NCBI GenBank assembly: GCA_017407835.1 | Contig: JAFQVV010000041.1 | Span: forward strand, 1 to 64,000 | Source of the DNA: Clostridia bacterium | Lineage (GTDB): Bacteria; Bacillota; Clostridia; Oscillospirales; CAG-272 | DNA length: 64,000 nt | Direction: 5' to 3' | Part shown: piece by piece, positions 25,592-35,482 of the stretch | Position numbering within the stretch: position 1 is the first letter of the stretch | Layout: each line of letters starts with the position of its first letter | The notes under the pieces: generated by a model | What the model was told of the DNA's origin: nothing | Seen by the model: the letters and a program-made list of their open reading frames with translations, nothing else | Databases searched by the model: none | Position numbers and translations under genes: made by a program

Positions 25592-26437
25592 TCATTCGCG
25601 CCACAACATGGAATAATCTGTCACTTTGTCCAAAATTACACTGCTTTCTGCGGGATGAGAAATATCCAAAAAAGCACCTGTATTTCCGTCAAACATGCTG
25701 TCTGCCAAAATCTTTTCCGCCAATATGAGCTTAAGCTCCATATCGGAGCTGTCCCCCAGTGTCAGTGCATACTGCCCGTCCACAATCATCCGCACATCAA
25801 AACGGCTGTCCACCCTCAGCAGATCGGTTCGGACATAGAGCGGATTTACCGAATGGGTTTGGAGCAGCTCAAGCAGATACGCAGAATCAAACTGCTCGTC
25901 AAATACAATCTGTTTTCCCGCAATTGCAGAGCTGATCTTCGGCAGAATCAACCGCACCAAGCCGCGCGCAACATATCCCTCGGCAGAAGCGCCGCACTCC
26001 AAGACCACAAGATCGGCAGACAGGGCAAACCATTCGTCTTCAATTTCAAGATAATATGCCGCACTTCTTGGGGTACAGACCAACGCGACTGTGTTGGGCA
26101 GCCTGCGCTCGATACGCACATCACTCAAATAAGGGTTGCTCCGCAGAACGGCACTCCGCACAGCATCGGTATCAATGGCATACAGCCTGTCCTCATCGGA
26201 GAGATTCGCTGCTGCCAAAATCGTCTCATTCGGCTCAACACCCTCAATCACCACATGCTCAACTCTGAACATGGTCTCAAGCACACCGAAAATCAGTCCA
26301 AAGAGCACCGCGCCGATCAAAAGCAGAAGGAGAATCACTACACCGCCGCCAAGACGTGCGGAAAGAGTTTTCTTTGTGTGAGAAGCTGATGCGGACTGCT
26401 GTCTGTTTGTGGGGGATATCGGTCGTGCGCAAGTCAT
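25592..26437 (-). CDS. ftsQ: Cell division protein FtsQ/DivIB
   Basis: A 281-residue bitopic membrane protein. A short cytoplasmic N-terminus is followed by one membrane helix (LGGGVVILLLLLIGAVLFGLIFG, about 30-55 including flanks). A POTRA domain (FRVEHVVIEGVEP, SDVRIERRLPNTVAL) comes next, then a beta domain outside the membrane. It scaffolds FtsL/FtsB-type proteins and septal synthases. AAGGAGGTG precedes the ATG at 26437. It lies between murG and ftsZ. The sequence is divergent from model FtsQ, as expected in Clostridia. Confidence 0.85.
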   Translation of the reverse strand: MTCARPISPTNRQQSASASHTKKTLSARLGGGVVILLLLLIGAVLFGLIFGVLETMFRVEHVVIEGVEPNETILAAANLSDEDRLYAIDTDAVRSAVLRSNPYLSDVRIERRLPNTVALVCTPRSAAYYLEIEDEWFALSADLVVLECGASAEGYVARGLVRLILPKISSAIAGKQIVFDEQFDSAYLLELLQTHSVNPLYVRTDLLRVDSRFDVRMIVDGQYALTLGDSSDMELKLILAEKILADSMFDGNTGAFLDISHPAESSVILDKVTDYSMLWRE

Positions 26438-26454
26438 AGGGGCACCTCCTTCGT

Positions 26455-27570
26455 TCAAGCTTTTGTTCGAATCAAGCGACAAATTTCTTCGTAGATCACT
26501 TTATTTGCATCGGTTCGCGCAAAGGCGGAAATTGCATTTTCCATCCCCGAACGACGCTGATCATTTTCAAGCAATGCACTCACCTCGGCAAGCACACGCT
26601 CGGGCGTCAAATCTTTCTCTTCGATAAGCAGTGCCGCACCCGCATCGGCAAGCACTTTGGCATTTTTGTATTGGTGGTTAGCAGTCACATAGGGCGAGGG
26701 AATGAGCAGACATGCCTTATGCTGCACAGCAAGCTCGGACAGTGTCATCGCTCCCGCACGGTTAACCACAAGATCTGCCGCCGCCATCTGCTCGGGCATA
26801 TCGTAAATATATTCGACCAGACGGAGGTTGTCCTTCCCTTCCAGTCCGTATGCGCGGAACTTTTCACGTGCGGCTTCATATTCCAGCGCACCCGTTGCGT
26901 GAAGATGCAGGACATCGGGGTGTGACAATCCATAATCACGCATCAGGGCAAGCATGGCATCGTTGATGGGTTCGGCACCCATGCTGCCGCCGCAGGAGAG
27001 AATCATGCGGCGATAGCCGCCGATACCCAGCTTTTCCCGCGCATCACTGCGGCTCATGGTACCAAATCGGCCGCGCAGAGGATTGCCCACAACCATCAGC
27101 TTTTCCTTAGCATCGAGATATTCCGCACTCTCGGCAAAATTCAGCATCACGCGGTCAACGTACCGCTGCAGGCGGCGAACCGTCACCCCGGGAATGGCAT
27201 TTGATTCATGCACCGCGGTAGGGATACCCATACGCGCGGCTGCGACAAGCACCGGCCAGCAGGCGTATCCCCCCGTACCGACCACGACGTCGGGCTTGAA
27301 ATCGGCGATAATCTTTTTGGCACGCATGGGAGAAACAAATGCCAGCCATGCCGCGCGAAGATTTGCCGGCGAGAGCGAGCGGCGGAACCCGCGCACCTCA
27401 ACATGATAGAGCGGATAGCCCGCGGCAGGAACCAATTTATTTTCAATTCCGCGCGAAGTGCCGACAAAGGCAATCTCGGCGGCGGGATTATTTTGCTTGA
27501 TTGTATTGGCAATGGCGATGGCGGGATTGACATGGCCTCCCGTTCCGCCGCCCGTCATCAGAACACGCAT
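26455..27570 (-). CDS. murG: UDP-GlcNAc:lipid I transferase MurG
   Basis: A 371-residue GT-B glycosyltransferase making lipid II on the inner membrane face. The N-terminal glycine-rich GGTGGHVNPAIAIAN, HESNAIPGVTVR, SCGGSMGAEPIND and RAGAMTLSELAV match family motifs. It lies between ftsW and ftsQ in the dcw cluster, with GAAAGGAGC before the ATG. Confidence 0.97.
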   Translation of the reverse strand: MRVLMTGGGTGGHVNPAIAIANTIKQNNPAAEIAFVGTSRGIENKLVPAAGYPLYHVEVRGFRRSLSPANLRAAWLAFVSPMRAKKIIADFKPDVVVGTGGYACWPVLVAAARMGIPTAVHESNAIPGVTVRRLQRYVDRVMLNFAESAEYLDAKEKLMVVGNPLRGRFGTMSRSDAREKLGIGGYRRMILSCGGSMGAEPINDAMLALMRDYGLSHPDVLHLHATGALEYEAAREKFRAYGLEGKDNLRLVEYIYDMPEQMAAADLVVNRAGAMTLSELAVQHKACLLIPSPYVTANHQYKNAKVLADAGAALLIEEKDLTPERVLAEVSALLENDQRRSGMENAISAFARTDANKVIYEEICRLIRTKA

Positions 27571-27600
27571 GACAGTGCTCCTTTCGATAAATCAACGCAT

Positions 27601-28902
27601 TCAGCTGCGTTTTTGATAGGAATATCGCGAGACAGAGAGGACAATGCCCATCTCGGTCATCAAAATCACAAGCGATGTACCGCCCGAACTGAAGAAGGGC
27701 AGCGAAATTCCCGTGTTGGGAATGGTATTGGTCACAACGGCAATGTTGAGCGCTGCCTGCAGCACAACCTGAATGACAATGCCGAAGACGAGCAGTGAAG
27801 AGTAAAGGTCGGGAGCGTTGCGGGCAATGATATACCCCCTCCACGCCAGGGCAAGGAAAAGTCCGATGACAGCAAGGGCACCGATAAAACCGAGCTCCTC
27901 ACAGATAATCGAAAAGATGAAGTCATTCTGCGGCTGGGAGACAAAGCCGTATTTCTGGAAACTGTTGCCCAGACCCACGCCGAAAATACCACCCGAACCG
28001 ATGGCATAAAGCCCCTGAATGGTTTGAAAGCCCTTTCCCCGCGGATCCAGCCACGGGTCGAGCCAAACGGCAATGCGCGTCTGTCCGTAGCCCGAGACAA
28101 AGATCAAGAAAACAGCAACTGCGGCGAGAATTCCGCCAATAATCAGCAGATAGCGAACACGCACCCGCCCCATGAACATCATGACAACCGCGATCATGGC
28201 AATGATCAGCGTCCCCGAGATGTGATGCTCAAGCGCGACCAGACCTGCAATAAGCGCCATAATGATGCCGCAGCCAATCACGCCGTAGCGGAAGCTTCCC
28301 GCACCGCGGCGGTAGTCGGAAATTTTTTCTTGATAGCGCGAGATGTACCACGCAAGCGCCATGATCATCGCCAGTTTGGCGATCTCGGAGGGCTGGAAGG
28401 TCCCCACTCCGGGGATTGCGATCCAGCGCTGTGCCTCTCCTTCGGCAACCCCGATGCCCGGGATCAACACCAGCACCAGCAAACCAATTGCGCCGATATA
28501 AGCCGGCGCGGTCAGCCAACGGATACCGCGGATCGGTATGTAGAGACAGAGGAACATGGCGATAAGTCCAACCACCGCAAAGAGAAGATGTCGCTTGAAA
28601 AAGTAAAGGCTATCGTCATATTTGTAGCTCGCGTAGGAATAGCTTGCGCTGAAGCCCATGACCACGCCGAAGGCGAGCAGGGCAAGCACCAAAATCAGAA
28701 AAGGACGGTCGATGCCTGTCAGAACGCGGACATACTGTTCGTCTTCGCGGCGCTGCTTTTCTTCGAGCGCTGCCGTTTTCTGCTGTGCGCGGAGATCTTT
28801 CCTCGTCAGCGGCGCGGGATGGTTCGCCTGCCGTACGGGGGTGCGGACAGAAGGATCGCTCGGCGCAGGTCTTGTTTTCTGCTGCGGTTGACGGGTTTGC
28901 AT
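27601..28902 (-). CDS. ftsW: FtsW, SEDS-family septal peptidoglycan polymerase
   Basis: A 433-residue polytopic protein with about ten membrane helices. The cytoplasmic N-terminal ~65 residues are rich in Arg, Pro and Gln. SEDS hallmarks include FGVVMGFSASYSYA, GTFQPSEIAKLAMI, LDPRGKGFQTIQGLYAIGSGG, GLGNSFQKYGFVSQPQNDFIF and GISLPFFSSGGTS. It polymerises septal glycan together with the class B PBP of the same cluster. It lies between mraY and murG; murD, often found here, is missing. Confidence 0.95.
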   Translation of the reverse strand: MQTRQPQQKTRPAPSDPSVRTPVRQANHPAPLTRKDLRAQQKTAALEEKQRREDEQYVRVLTGIDRPFLILVLALLAFGVVMGFSASYSYASYKYDDSLYFFKRHLLFAVVGLIAMFLCLYIPIRGIRWLTAPAYIGAIGLLVLVLIPGIGVAEGEAQRWIAIPGVGTFQPSEIAKLAMIMALAWYISRYQEKISDYRRGAGSFRYGVIGCGIIMALIAGLVALEHHISGTLIIAMIAVVMMFMGRVRVRYLLIIGGILAAVAVFLIFVSGYGQTRIAVWLDPWLDPRGKGFQTIQGLYAIGSGGIFGVGLGNSFQKYGFVSQPQNDFIFSIICEELGFIGALAVIGLFLALAWRGYIIARNAPDLYSSLLVFGIVIQVVLQAALNIAVVTNTIPNTGISLPFFSSGGTSLVILMTEMGIVLSVSRYSYQKRS

Positions 28903-28930
28903 GAGGATCCTCCTTTTTGAAAATTAACGA

Positions 28931-29926
28931 TTAAATGCCGAAATATGCCAGCGCACAGGCAAGGACTGTGACAAGCGAGAAGACCGTGACGATCTTGATC
29001 TCACTCCAGCCGCACATCTCAAAATGGTGGTGAATCGGCGTCATTTTGAAGATTCGCTTGCCGTGAGTCAGCTTGAAATAAGCGACCTGCAGCATCACGG
29101 ATGCCGTTTCGATGATATAAACGATGCCCATGACAACCACGAGCAGAGGTGCGCCAAGCATAAACGCGCCCCCCACCACAAGTCCGCCTAAAAACAGCGA
29201 GCCTGTGTCGCCCATAAACACACGGGCGGGATAGAAATTATAGACAAGGAAACCCAGCGTTGAGCCGATGACCAATGCCGCCCAAAGTCCGAGCGAAGGC
29301 TCGCTCCACATAAAGGCAAGCACGGCGAAGAAAACGCCGATCACCATCGTTACGCTCGATGCCAGTCCGTCTATGCCGTCGGTCAGGTTGACGCTGTTGA
29401 TCATCCCCGTGATCAGGAGCAGTGCCACAACATAGTAGCCTGCGCCAAGTTCAAGCTCAACGCCGATATAGGGAATGATCAATGTCGTCTCAAGCCAGCC
29501 GCACAGACGCATCACAATCAAATACAGTGCTGCGGCAATCAGCTGCAGCAGGAATTTTTGATAAGCGCGCAGTCCTTCGTTCTGCCGTTTGAGCAGCTTT
29601 GCGCGATCATCGACCACGCCGATCAGCCCGCCGGCAAGAGCAAGACCGAGGGTGGGCAACAGCGGGAGCAGCAATTCGATTTTGCCCAGCAGAGCGCTGA
29701 TCACACACGCCGCAGCCGAGACGATCAGCATCGCCGCAATGAAGGAGATTCCGCCCATGGTGGGAGTCCCTTCTTTGGATTTATGCCAGCGCGGACCGAT
29801 TTCAAGAATCGGCTGCCCCATTTTTTTGCTTTTGAGAATCGGGATTACGCGGCGTGCAATGGCAACTGTCAGCACAAATGTTGCCGCTCCTCCCAGTATA
29901 AACAGCCAAAACAGATACATATCCAT
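28931..29926 (-). CDS. mraY: Phospho-MurNAc-pentapeptide transferase MraY
   Basis: A 331-residue membrane enzyme forming lipid I. Motifs include KEGTPTMGGI, VDDRAKLLKRQNEGL, NLTDGIDGLASSV, GDTGSLFLGG and the C-terminal HHHFEMCGWSE. About ten transmembrane helices are visible. ATG 29926 is preceded by GAGGAGGGAC; a longer upstream frame overlapping murF is not needed. Confidence 0.97.
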   Translation of the reverse strand: MDMYLFWLFILGGAATFVLTVAIARRVIPILKSKKMGQPILEIGPRWHKSKEGTPTMGGISFIAAMLIVSAAACVISALLGKIELLLPLLPTLGLALAGGLIGVVDDRAKLLKRQNEGLRAYQKFLLQLIAAALYLIVMRLCGWLETTLIIPYIGVELELGAGYYVVALLLITGMINSVNLTDGIDGLASSVTMVIGVFFAVLAFMWSEPSLGLWAALVIGSTLGFLVYNFYPARVFMGDTGSLFLGGLVVGGAFMLGAPLLVVVMGIVYIIETASVMLQVAYFKLTHGKRIFKMTPIHHHFEMCGWSEIKIVTVFSLVTVLACALAYFGI

Positions 29927-29939
29927 TGTCAGTCCCTCC

Positions 29940-31388
29940 TCAGCGCGCCTCCTCGCCGATGCGATGGGCATGCGCACGCAAATATGCAACCACTTCTTCG
30001 GCGGCAACGGCACGGCTTGCTTTCACCAGCAGAATATCCCCTCGCCGCAGTTCACGGAGCAGCATCTCCCCGCTGGTATCTTTGCGGGTGCAATCGGGAT
30101 TGGCATACACACACTCAGCACGCATCCCACCATGGATTGCGCCCTGCGCAATTTCCTCGGCGATCTCGCCCAGCGTAAAGAGATAGTCAATTCTCCGCTG
30201 GGCGACATTGATACCAAGCTGATTGTGCATGAGCACCGCGTCACTGCCCAGCTCACGCATATCGCCCAACAGAGCAAAGGTGCGTGCCCCGCCGCGCTGA
30301 CGCGAGAGCTCACAGAGCACATCCAAGGCAGCGCGCATTGATTCGGGGCTGGCATTATAGCAGTCCTCAATCACCGTTACGCCCCCAATATCACAGATAT
30401 TTTGGCGCATATCGGCATTTTTGAAGCGGGAAAGTCCACGGCGAATTTCGTCATCATCCAATCCGCAGAGTACACCGACCGCATAGGCAAACAGGGCAGC
30501 ATATACATTGTGCTGGCCCATCGTAGGTATCTCCACATTGGTGACGGCACGGTTATGGTAAATCAAATCAAAGGTTGTGATGCCAATACCGTAACGGATA
30601 TTCACCGCGCGGAAATCGGCATGACGGTTGCGAATTGCCACAAAGACGGGATGTCTGCCCTCAAGCTCGGGCTGATACAGCAGAGGATCATCCCCGTTGC
30701 AGAGCAGGATGCCGTCTTGGCTGAGCCCGTGGGTGATCTCCAGCTTGGCGCGGCAGATGTTTTCCCGCGAGCCGAGGTGCTCCATATGCGAGGAGCCGAT
30801 GATGGTCACAACGGCAATATCGGGGCGGGCGATGCGACTCAAATAATCGATTTCGCCAAACCCGCACATACCCATTTCAACCACCGTCGCCCGCGCATCG
30901 GCAGGCATATCCAGCAATGTCATCGGCATACCGATTTCATTGTTGTGATTGCCCTCGGTTTTATGTACACGATGGCATTCTCCCAACACAGCGGCAATAA
31001 ATTCTTTGGTGGTGGTTTTGCCCACACTGCCGGTGACAGCAATCATTTTCCCCTCGGCGTGTGCGGCATAATCCTCTGCCAGCTTGCCCAAAGCCGCCAG
31101 CACATGATCAACCAGCACAACAGCCGCAGAAGTGGTCAGATCGTCGGGCAGGCGGGATGCCAGCACACAGCAGGCGCCATTTTTGACGGCGGCGGGAATA
31201 TACGCATGGCCATCCACTCGCTCGCCCGGGAAAGCAACAAAAAGTGAACCGGATGTGGCTTCACGCGAATCGGTCACAACCGAGGAAAACGCAACAGAAT
31301 CATCACAGCCAAAGCAGTGCAGCTCGCCCGCGACGAGCGAAGCAAGCTCGGCGGCAGTATATGATTTAAGCGACAAAACGCTTTTCAT
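29940..31388 (-). CDS. murF: UDP-MurNAc-tripeptide-D-Ala-D-Ala ligase MurF
   Basis: A 482-residue Mur ligase adding D-Ala-D-Ala. The P-loop is TGSVGKTTTKEF (about 109-120), followed by EGNHNNEIGMPMTLL and the substrate site EDCYNASPESM. The second M (31388) is preferred over the one two codons upstream because AAAGG lies 10 nt before it. It lies between murE and mraY. Confidence 0.95.
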   Translation of the reverse strand: MKSVLSLKSYTAAELASLVAGELHCFGCDDSVAFSSVVTDSREATSGSLFVAFPGERVDGHAYIPAAVKNGACCVLASRLPDDLTTSAAVVLVDHVLAALGKLAEDYAAHAEGKMIAVTGSVGKTTTKEFIAAVLGECHRVHKTEGNHNNEIGMPMTLLDMPADARATVVEMGMCGFGEIDYLSRIARPDIAVVTIIGSSHMEHLGSRENICRAKLEITHGLSQDGILLCNGDDPLLYQPELEGRHPVFVAIRNRHADFRAVNIRYGIGITTFDLIYHNRAVTNVEIPTMGQHNVYAALFAYAVGVLCGLDDDEIRRGLSRFKNADMRQNICDIGGVTVIEDCYNASPESMRAALDVLCELSRQRGGARTFALLGDMRELGSDAVLMHNQLGINVAQRRIDYLFTLGEIAEEIAQGAIHGGMRAECVYANPDCTRKDTSGEMLLRELRRGDILLVKASRAVAAEEVVAYLRAHAHRIGEEAR

Positions 31389-31454
31389 GGGCAAAATACC
31401 TTTCTATTTCAGTCTATCTTATACGTTGATACTTTATGCAAAATCAGATCAAAA

Positions 31455-32939
31455 TCATCCGTCATACGAGGCCGCGGCAAGCCGAACCAGTGCCGCTTCA
31501 TCGAAGGGACGTCGCCCCTCGGCGGTGATTTCATATTGTTCATGTCCTTTGCCCGCCAGCAGAATAATATCCCCTGCCCGAGCAGATGTAATGGCATACG
31601 CGATTGCCTCGGCGCGATTTTCAATGACGACGTGCGGTCGTTCACGATCAATGCCCCGCAGGATATCGCGAATAATCGCCTGCGGAGATTCACTGCGCGG
31701 ATTGTCCGAGGTGACAATAACAAAATCCGCCATCTCACTGGCGATCTGTCCCATCGGCTTACGTTTGCTCGGATCACGATCTCCGCCGCAGCCGAAAAGC
31801 AGAACGATCCGTTCCCTGCCCGCCCGAAAATCCCGTGCAGTCCGCAGCAGATTACGAAGCGCATCAGGCGTATGTGCATAGTCGATGAAAACCGAAAACG
31901 ACAGGTGTGAGGGAAGTTCAACACGCTCGATCCTGCCCGCAACGCTGCGCAGTCCGCACAACGCGTCCTGAACGGCAATGGGAGAGAGCCCCATTTCCAG
32001 CGCGCAGGCGGCGGCAAGCAAACTGTTCTCCACCGTAAATCGGCCCGGAATCGGAGAGCGAACGGCAAATCGTGCATTCCGAGCGTCAAGCAGATAGGCA
32101 ATTCCGTCGGCCGCACACGAGACAATCTCTCGTGCACGATAATCAGCTTCTCCCTGTTGGGAACAGGTCCGCACACGCGCCGCACCTGCCGCCGCGACCT
32201 GCTCCCACGCGGGATCGTCGCGATTGACAATGGCAAGTGAACAGGCGCCGAACAGCTTCAGCTTGGCGGCAAGATAATTCTCCATGGTGCCATGGAAATC
32301 GAGATGCTCGGGAGTAAGATTGGTGAAGATCCCTGCAGCGAAGCGAAGAGGCGTGAGCTTGCCCAACGCAAGTGCGTGGGATGTCGCCTCAAGGATAACC
32401 ACTTCCATGCCGTCGTCCCGCATCTCTGCCAGCATACGATAGAGATCGGCGGGATCGGGCGTCGTCATATTGGCAAGCGGATCCTCAGGAGTGGCGGCAA
32501 GCAGGCGATCACCCGAATAACAGCCAACCGTTCCGATCAGCCCCGTCCGCCAAAGAGAAGCACGAAACATTGCACAAAGCATTCGGCTGACCGAGGTTTT
32601 GCCATTGGTTCCCGTTACCGCAATCAGCTGCATATGGGCTGACGGATGTCCGAGAAAGGCATCCCACAGGCAGGCAAGAGCCGCCCGGGTATCTCGCACG
32701 CAAACGACAGGCAGCTGAAGTTCTCCTGACGGTTTATCCTCAAGCACAATCGCCGAAGCCCCCGCCGCAATCGCCTCACCGAGATAGGCATGGGCATCAT
32801 GGTGCAGACCGCGGATGCAGACAAACAAGCTGCCTGCGCGCACTCTGCGCGAATCGGAAACAATGTCGTTGATTTCGGGGTCGGTCCCCGACGCGGCGGC
32901 GGGAAGTCCCGCCTCGCGCAGAAGTTCGGAAAGACGCAT
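31455..32939 (-). CDS. murE: UDP-MurNAc-L-Ala-D-Glu:meso-DAP ligase MurE
   Basis: A 494-residue Mur ligase adding the third stem-peptide residue. The P-loop is VTGTNGKTSVSRML (about 108-121), with IFTNLTPEHLDFHGT and DYAHTPDALRN. The specificity loop contains DNPR (TSDNPRSES), the signature of meso-diaminopimelate-adding enzymes. This fits the dapA/dapB genes at 50.8 kb. CAGGAGGC lies close to ATG 32939. Confidence 0.95.
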   Translation of the reverse strand: MRLSELLREAGLPAAASGTDPEINDIVSDSRRVRAGSLFVCIRGLHHDAHAYLGEAIAAGASAIVLEDKPSGELQLPVVCVRDTRAALACLWDAFLGHPSAHMQLIAVTGTNGKTSVSRMLCAMFRASLWRTGLIGTVGCYSGDRLLAATPEDPLANMTTPDPADLYRMLAEMRDDGMEVVILEATSHALALGKLTPLRFAAGIFTNLTPEHLDFHGTMENYLAAKLKLFGACSLAIVNRDDPAWEQVAAAGAARVRTCSQQGEADYRAREIVSCAADGIAYLLDARNARFAVRSPIPGRFTVENSLLAAACALEMGLSPIAVQDALCGLRSVAGRIERVELPSHLSFSVFIDYAHTPDALRNLLRTARDFRAGRERIVLLFGCGGDRDPSKRKPMGQIASEMADFVIVTSDNPRSESPQAIIRDILRGIDRERPHVVIENRAEAIAYAITSARAGDIILLAGKGHEQYEITAEGRRPFDEAALVRLAAASYDG

Positions 32940-33000
32940 ACAGCCTCCTGACAGTGAAATGTTGCTTTCACGTCCTTGGCTTTTGACGTCGCTGATTTGC

Positions 33001-35307
33001 TTAATCGGTGCCGTCCATGTAACGGAATTCCACCGTGACGATGGTTCCCGGCGTGACGACAGTATCGGCGGCAGGCGATTGAGAAACAACCACGGCGCCC
33101 GCACCGCTCTGATAGTTTTGTGTGCCCTCAATGCAAACATTCAGTCCCGCATCAATGAGCAGTTTATTGGCCGCACTTGCCGATTTACCCATGACATCGG
33201 GAACGGTAATTGTCGCGGCAGGGGTTTCCTCTCCCGTGTAGAAGATCACACGACCGGTGTTCTTTGCCAGCTGGCTTCCCCCTGCGGGAATCTGTGCCGT
33301 CACCTTAGTACCGTCTCCGACAACGGTATAGTCGAGTCCGACATACCCCATGCTGGTAATGGCATCTTCAATCAGCCATCCCGTATAGTCAAGCAGATTC
33401 ACTTCCAGTTTTGCAATTTCCTCTTCGGTATAGCTCGCTTCAACACCCATATAGGGAAGAACAACTTCAAGGAAGTTCGCCACATACGGAGCGGCAACAA
33501 TCGAGCCGTAGACACTGCCGTTCATGGGCTCATCGACCATGATAAGCACGGCGATCTGGGGATCCTCAGCAGGGGCAAACGCCACGGTCGAACCGACACG
33601 CAGGGTATCCTGCCCGTTTTCGTCCATTTTATCTCGTTTCTGGGAAGTGCCTGTCTTTGCGGCAACGCGATAACCTGCAACATAGGCGTTTTTGGCACCG
33701 CCGTCGCCCGACACGCCTTCCTCGAGAATATCAATCAGCGTACGGCAAGTCTCGGTACTGACCACTTGGCGGCGCACACTGTCCTCATAGCTCTCGATCA
33801 CATTGCCATCATCATCAACAAACGCCTTGAGCAAATGGGGGGTGACCAGATAGCCTCCGTTTGCGACCGCACAAATTGCGGTCAGCTGGGCAATAGGCGT
33901 GACCTTGAAGTTCTGCCCGAAGGATGCAGTGGCAAGATCAACATTGCCCATCGATGAGTGGAAAATGGTTGACGCCTCACCCGGCAAATCAATCCCGGTT
34001 TTTTCCATATAGCCGAATGCATTGAAATAGCTGACGAACTTATCAATGCCCAGTCGTTGAGCAATTGTCATCAGAACCGGGTTGCAGGACTGCTGCAGCC
34101 CGACAGCGAAGCTGACATGCCCGTGTCCCGTCTTTTTATGGCAGTGGATGGGCTTTGACCACCCCTCAACCATCAAACTACCCGCGCAATAGAAGGAATC
34201 GGTGGGAGAAACCACCTGCTCCTCCAGACACATCGCGGAGGTAATGATTTTGAAGGTCGAGCCGGGCTCATACAGCTCAGTCACCGCCTTGTTGTTCCAC
34301 ATGGCATAGCGAAGTTCGGAAAGCAGAGCGTTGTACTCTTCACTGCCCTCAGCATATCCCGAATTTGCCAACACATATGCAGACGACTCATTGAGTGTCC
34401 ACGGATCGTTGAGGTCGAAGTCGCCCTTGGTCGCTATTGCCAGAATCGCACCGGTATTGACATCCATTGCGATCCCACAGACACGATTGGCGGCACCCGA
34501 ATCAATATAGGTCGCCTCAAGCTGCCGTTCCAGTTCATATTGAATACGCAAATCGATGGTTGTCACCAGATTATAGCCGTCCTCGGCTTCAATATAGCTT
34601 TGATATTTGAACGGCATCTCGCGGGCATAGCCGTCGCGGGCGATGATATAATATCCGTCCTGACCCGAGAGCTGTTCATCGTATTCCTTCTCAAGACCAA
34701 ACAAACCCGTACCGTCTGTCCCGGTAAAACCAAGTACATGCGCGGCAAGGTTATCGTAGTTGTACGCACGGCGGGTTGTTGCTTCCAGATAGATCTGCGT
34801 CTCAAGCCCGTACTCGGCAATGAATGCGCGAACCGCATCGGCTTCTTCATCCTCGACATTGCGTGCAACCGTTTTATCCAGCTTCGTTACATCTGCTGCC
34901 AATTCAAGCACACGCTCAACCGTAACATCGAGAATCTCGCTCAAACCCTTGGCGATTAGTTCACTCTGCGTAATTTGCGAAACACTCTCGGCGGTCCCTC
35001 CGCTCTCTGCCAACGCAGCAAGACGCGCCTCTTCCGCTTCCACAATGCCGCGCGGCGAGATAAAAACACGCCAGACTGTTACATTGGTCGCAAGAAGCTC
35101 CATATTGGTATCGTAAATATCACCACGTTCGGCAGTAATCTTCGATTCGCGGGTGATCTGGTCGTTGACGATCTCCTGATATTCCTCGTAATTCCCGATC
35201 TGAATGGCAAGCACACGAAGTGAAAGCACCAGAAAAACGGCCGCAAAAATGGCAATAACGATTGCCGATCGTCTGCGTACGCGATGATCCACCGTAAGCT
35301 TCGCCAT
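33001..35307 (-). CDS. Class B penicillin-binding protein with PASTA domains (SpoVD/FtsI type)
   Basis: A 768-residue septal transpeptidase. One N-terminal membrane helix (about 15-35) is followed by a dimerisation domain and the transpeptidase domain with STFK (EPGSTFK), SCN (QQSCNPV) and KTG (AAKTGTSQ) motifs. Two C-terminal PASTA-like repeats follow; one is clear (ITVPDVMGKSASAA). It cross-links septal peptidoglycan with FtsW. Position in dcw favours a vegetative FtsI; the PASTA tail is shared with SpoVD, so the two cannot be separated by eye. The start is uncertain: two candidates four codons apart follow GGAAGGA. Confidence 0.92.
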   Translation of the reverse strand: MAKLTVDHRVRRRSAIVIAIFAAVFLVLSLRVLAIQIGNYEEYQEIVNDQITRESKITAERGDIYDTNMELLATNVTVWRVFISPRGIVEAEEARLAALAESGGTAESVSQITQSELIAKGLSEILDVTVERVLELAADVTKLDKTVARNVEDEEADAVRAFIAEYGLETQIYLEATTRRAYNYDNLAAHVLGFTGTDGTGLFGLEKEYDEQLSGQDGYYIIARDGYAREMPFKYQSYIEAEDGYNLVTTIDLRIQYELERQLEATYIDSGAANRVCGIAMDVNTGAILAIATKGDFDLNDPWTLNESSAYVLANSGYAEGSEEYNALLSELRYAMWNNKAVTELYEPGSTFKIITSAMCLEEQVVSPTDSFYCAGSLMVEGWSKPIHCHKKTGHGHVSFAVGLQQSCNPVLMTIAQRLGIDKFVSYFNAFGYMEKTGIDLPGEASTIFHSSMGNVDLATASFGQNFKVTPIAQLTAICAVANGGYLVTPHLLKAFVDDDGNVIESYEDSVRRQVVSTETCRTLIDILEEGVSGDGGAKNAYVAGYRVAAKTGTSQKRDKMDENGQDTLRVGSTVAFAPAEDPQIAVLIMVDEPMNGSVYGSIVAAPYVANFLEVVLPYMGVEASYTEEEIAKLEVNLLDYTGWLIEDAITSMGYVGLDYTVVGDGTKVTAQIPAGGSQLAKNTGRVIFYTGEETPAATITVPDVMGKSASAANKLLIDAGLNVCIEGTQNYQSGAGAVVVSQSPAADTVVTPGTIVTVEFRYMDGTD

Positions 35308-35358
35308 ATGATTCACCATTCCTTCCGGAGAATTATTCTGCCGCCCGAAAAAGCCAAA

Positions 35359-35385
35359 CGGTGAGGAGCATTCTGCTCTTCACCG
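35359..35385 (-). terminator. Hairpin between the ftsL-like gene and the PBP gene
   Basis: CGGTGAAGAGCA/TGCTCCTCACCG (12 bp with one mismatch, GAA loop) is followed leftward by TTTGGCTTTTTCG. It could be an attenuator within the dcw operon. The 160-bp gap holds no gene. Confidence 0.4.
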
Positions 35386-35482
35386 CCAGCAAATCATCAA
35401 ACGGCTTGCCCTGCATAAAGCATAATATGCTCATCCGAGGCCAATTATTCCGACCGCGGCCTGCTCTGCCCTCGGAAGGCTG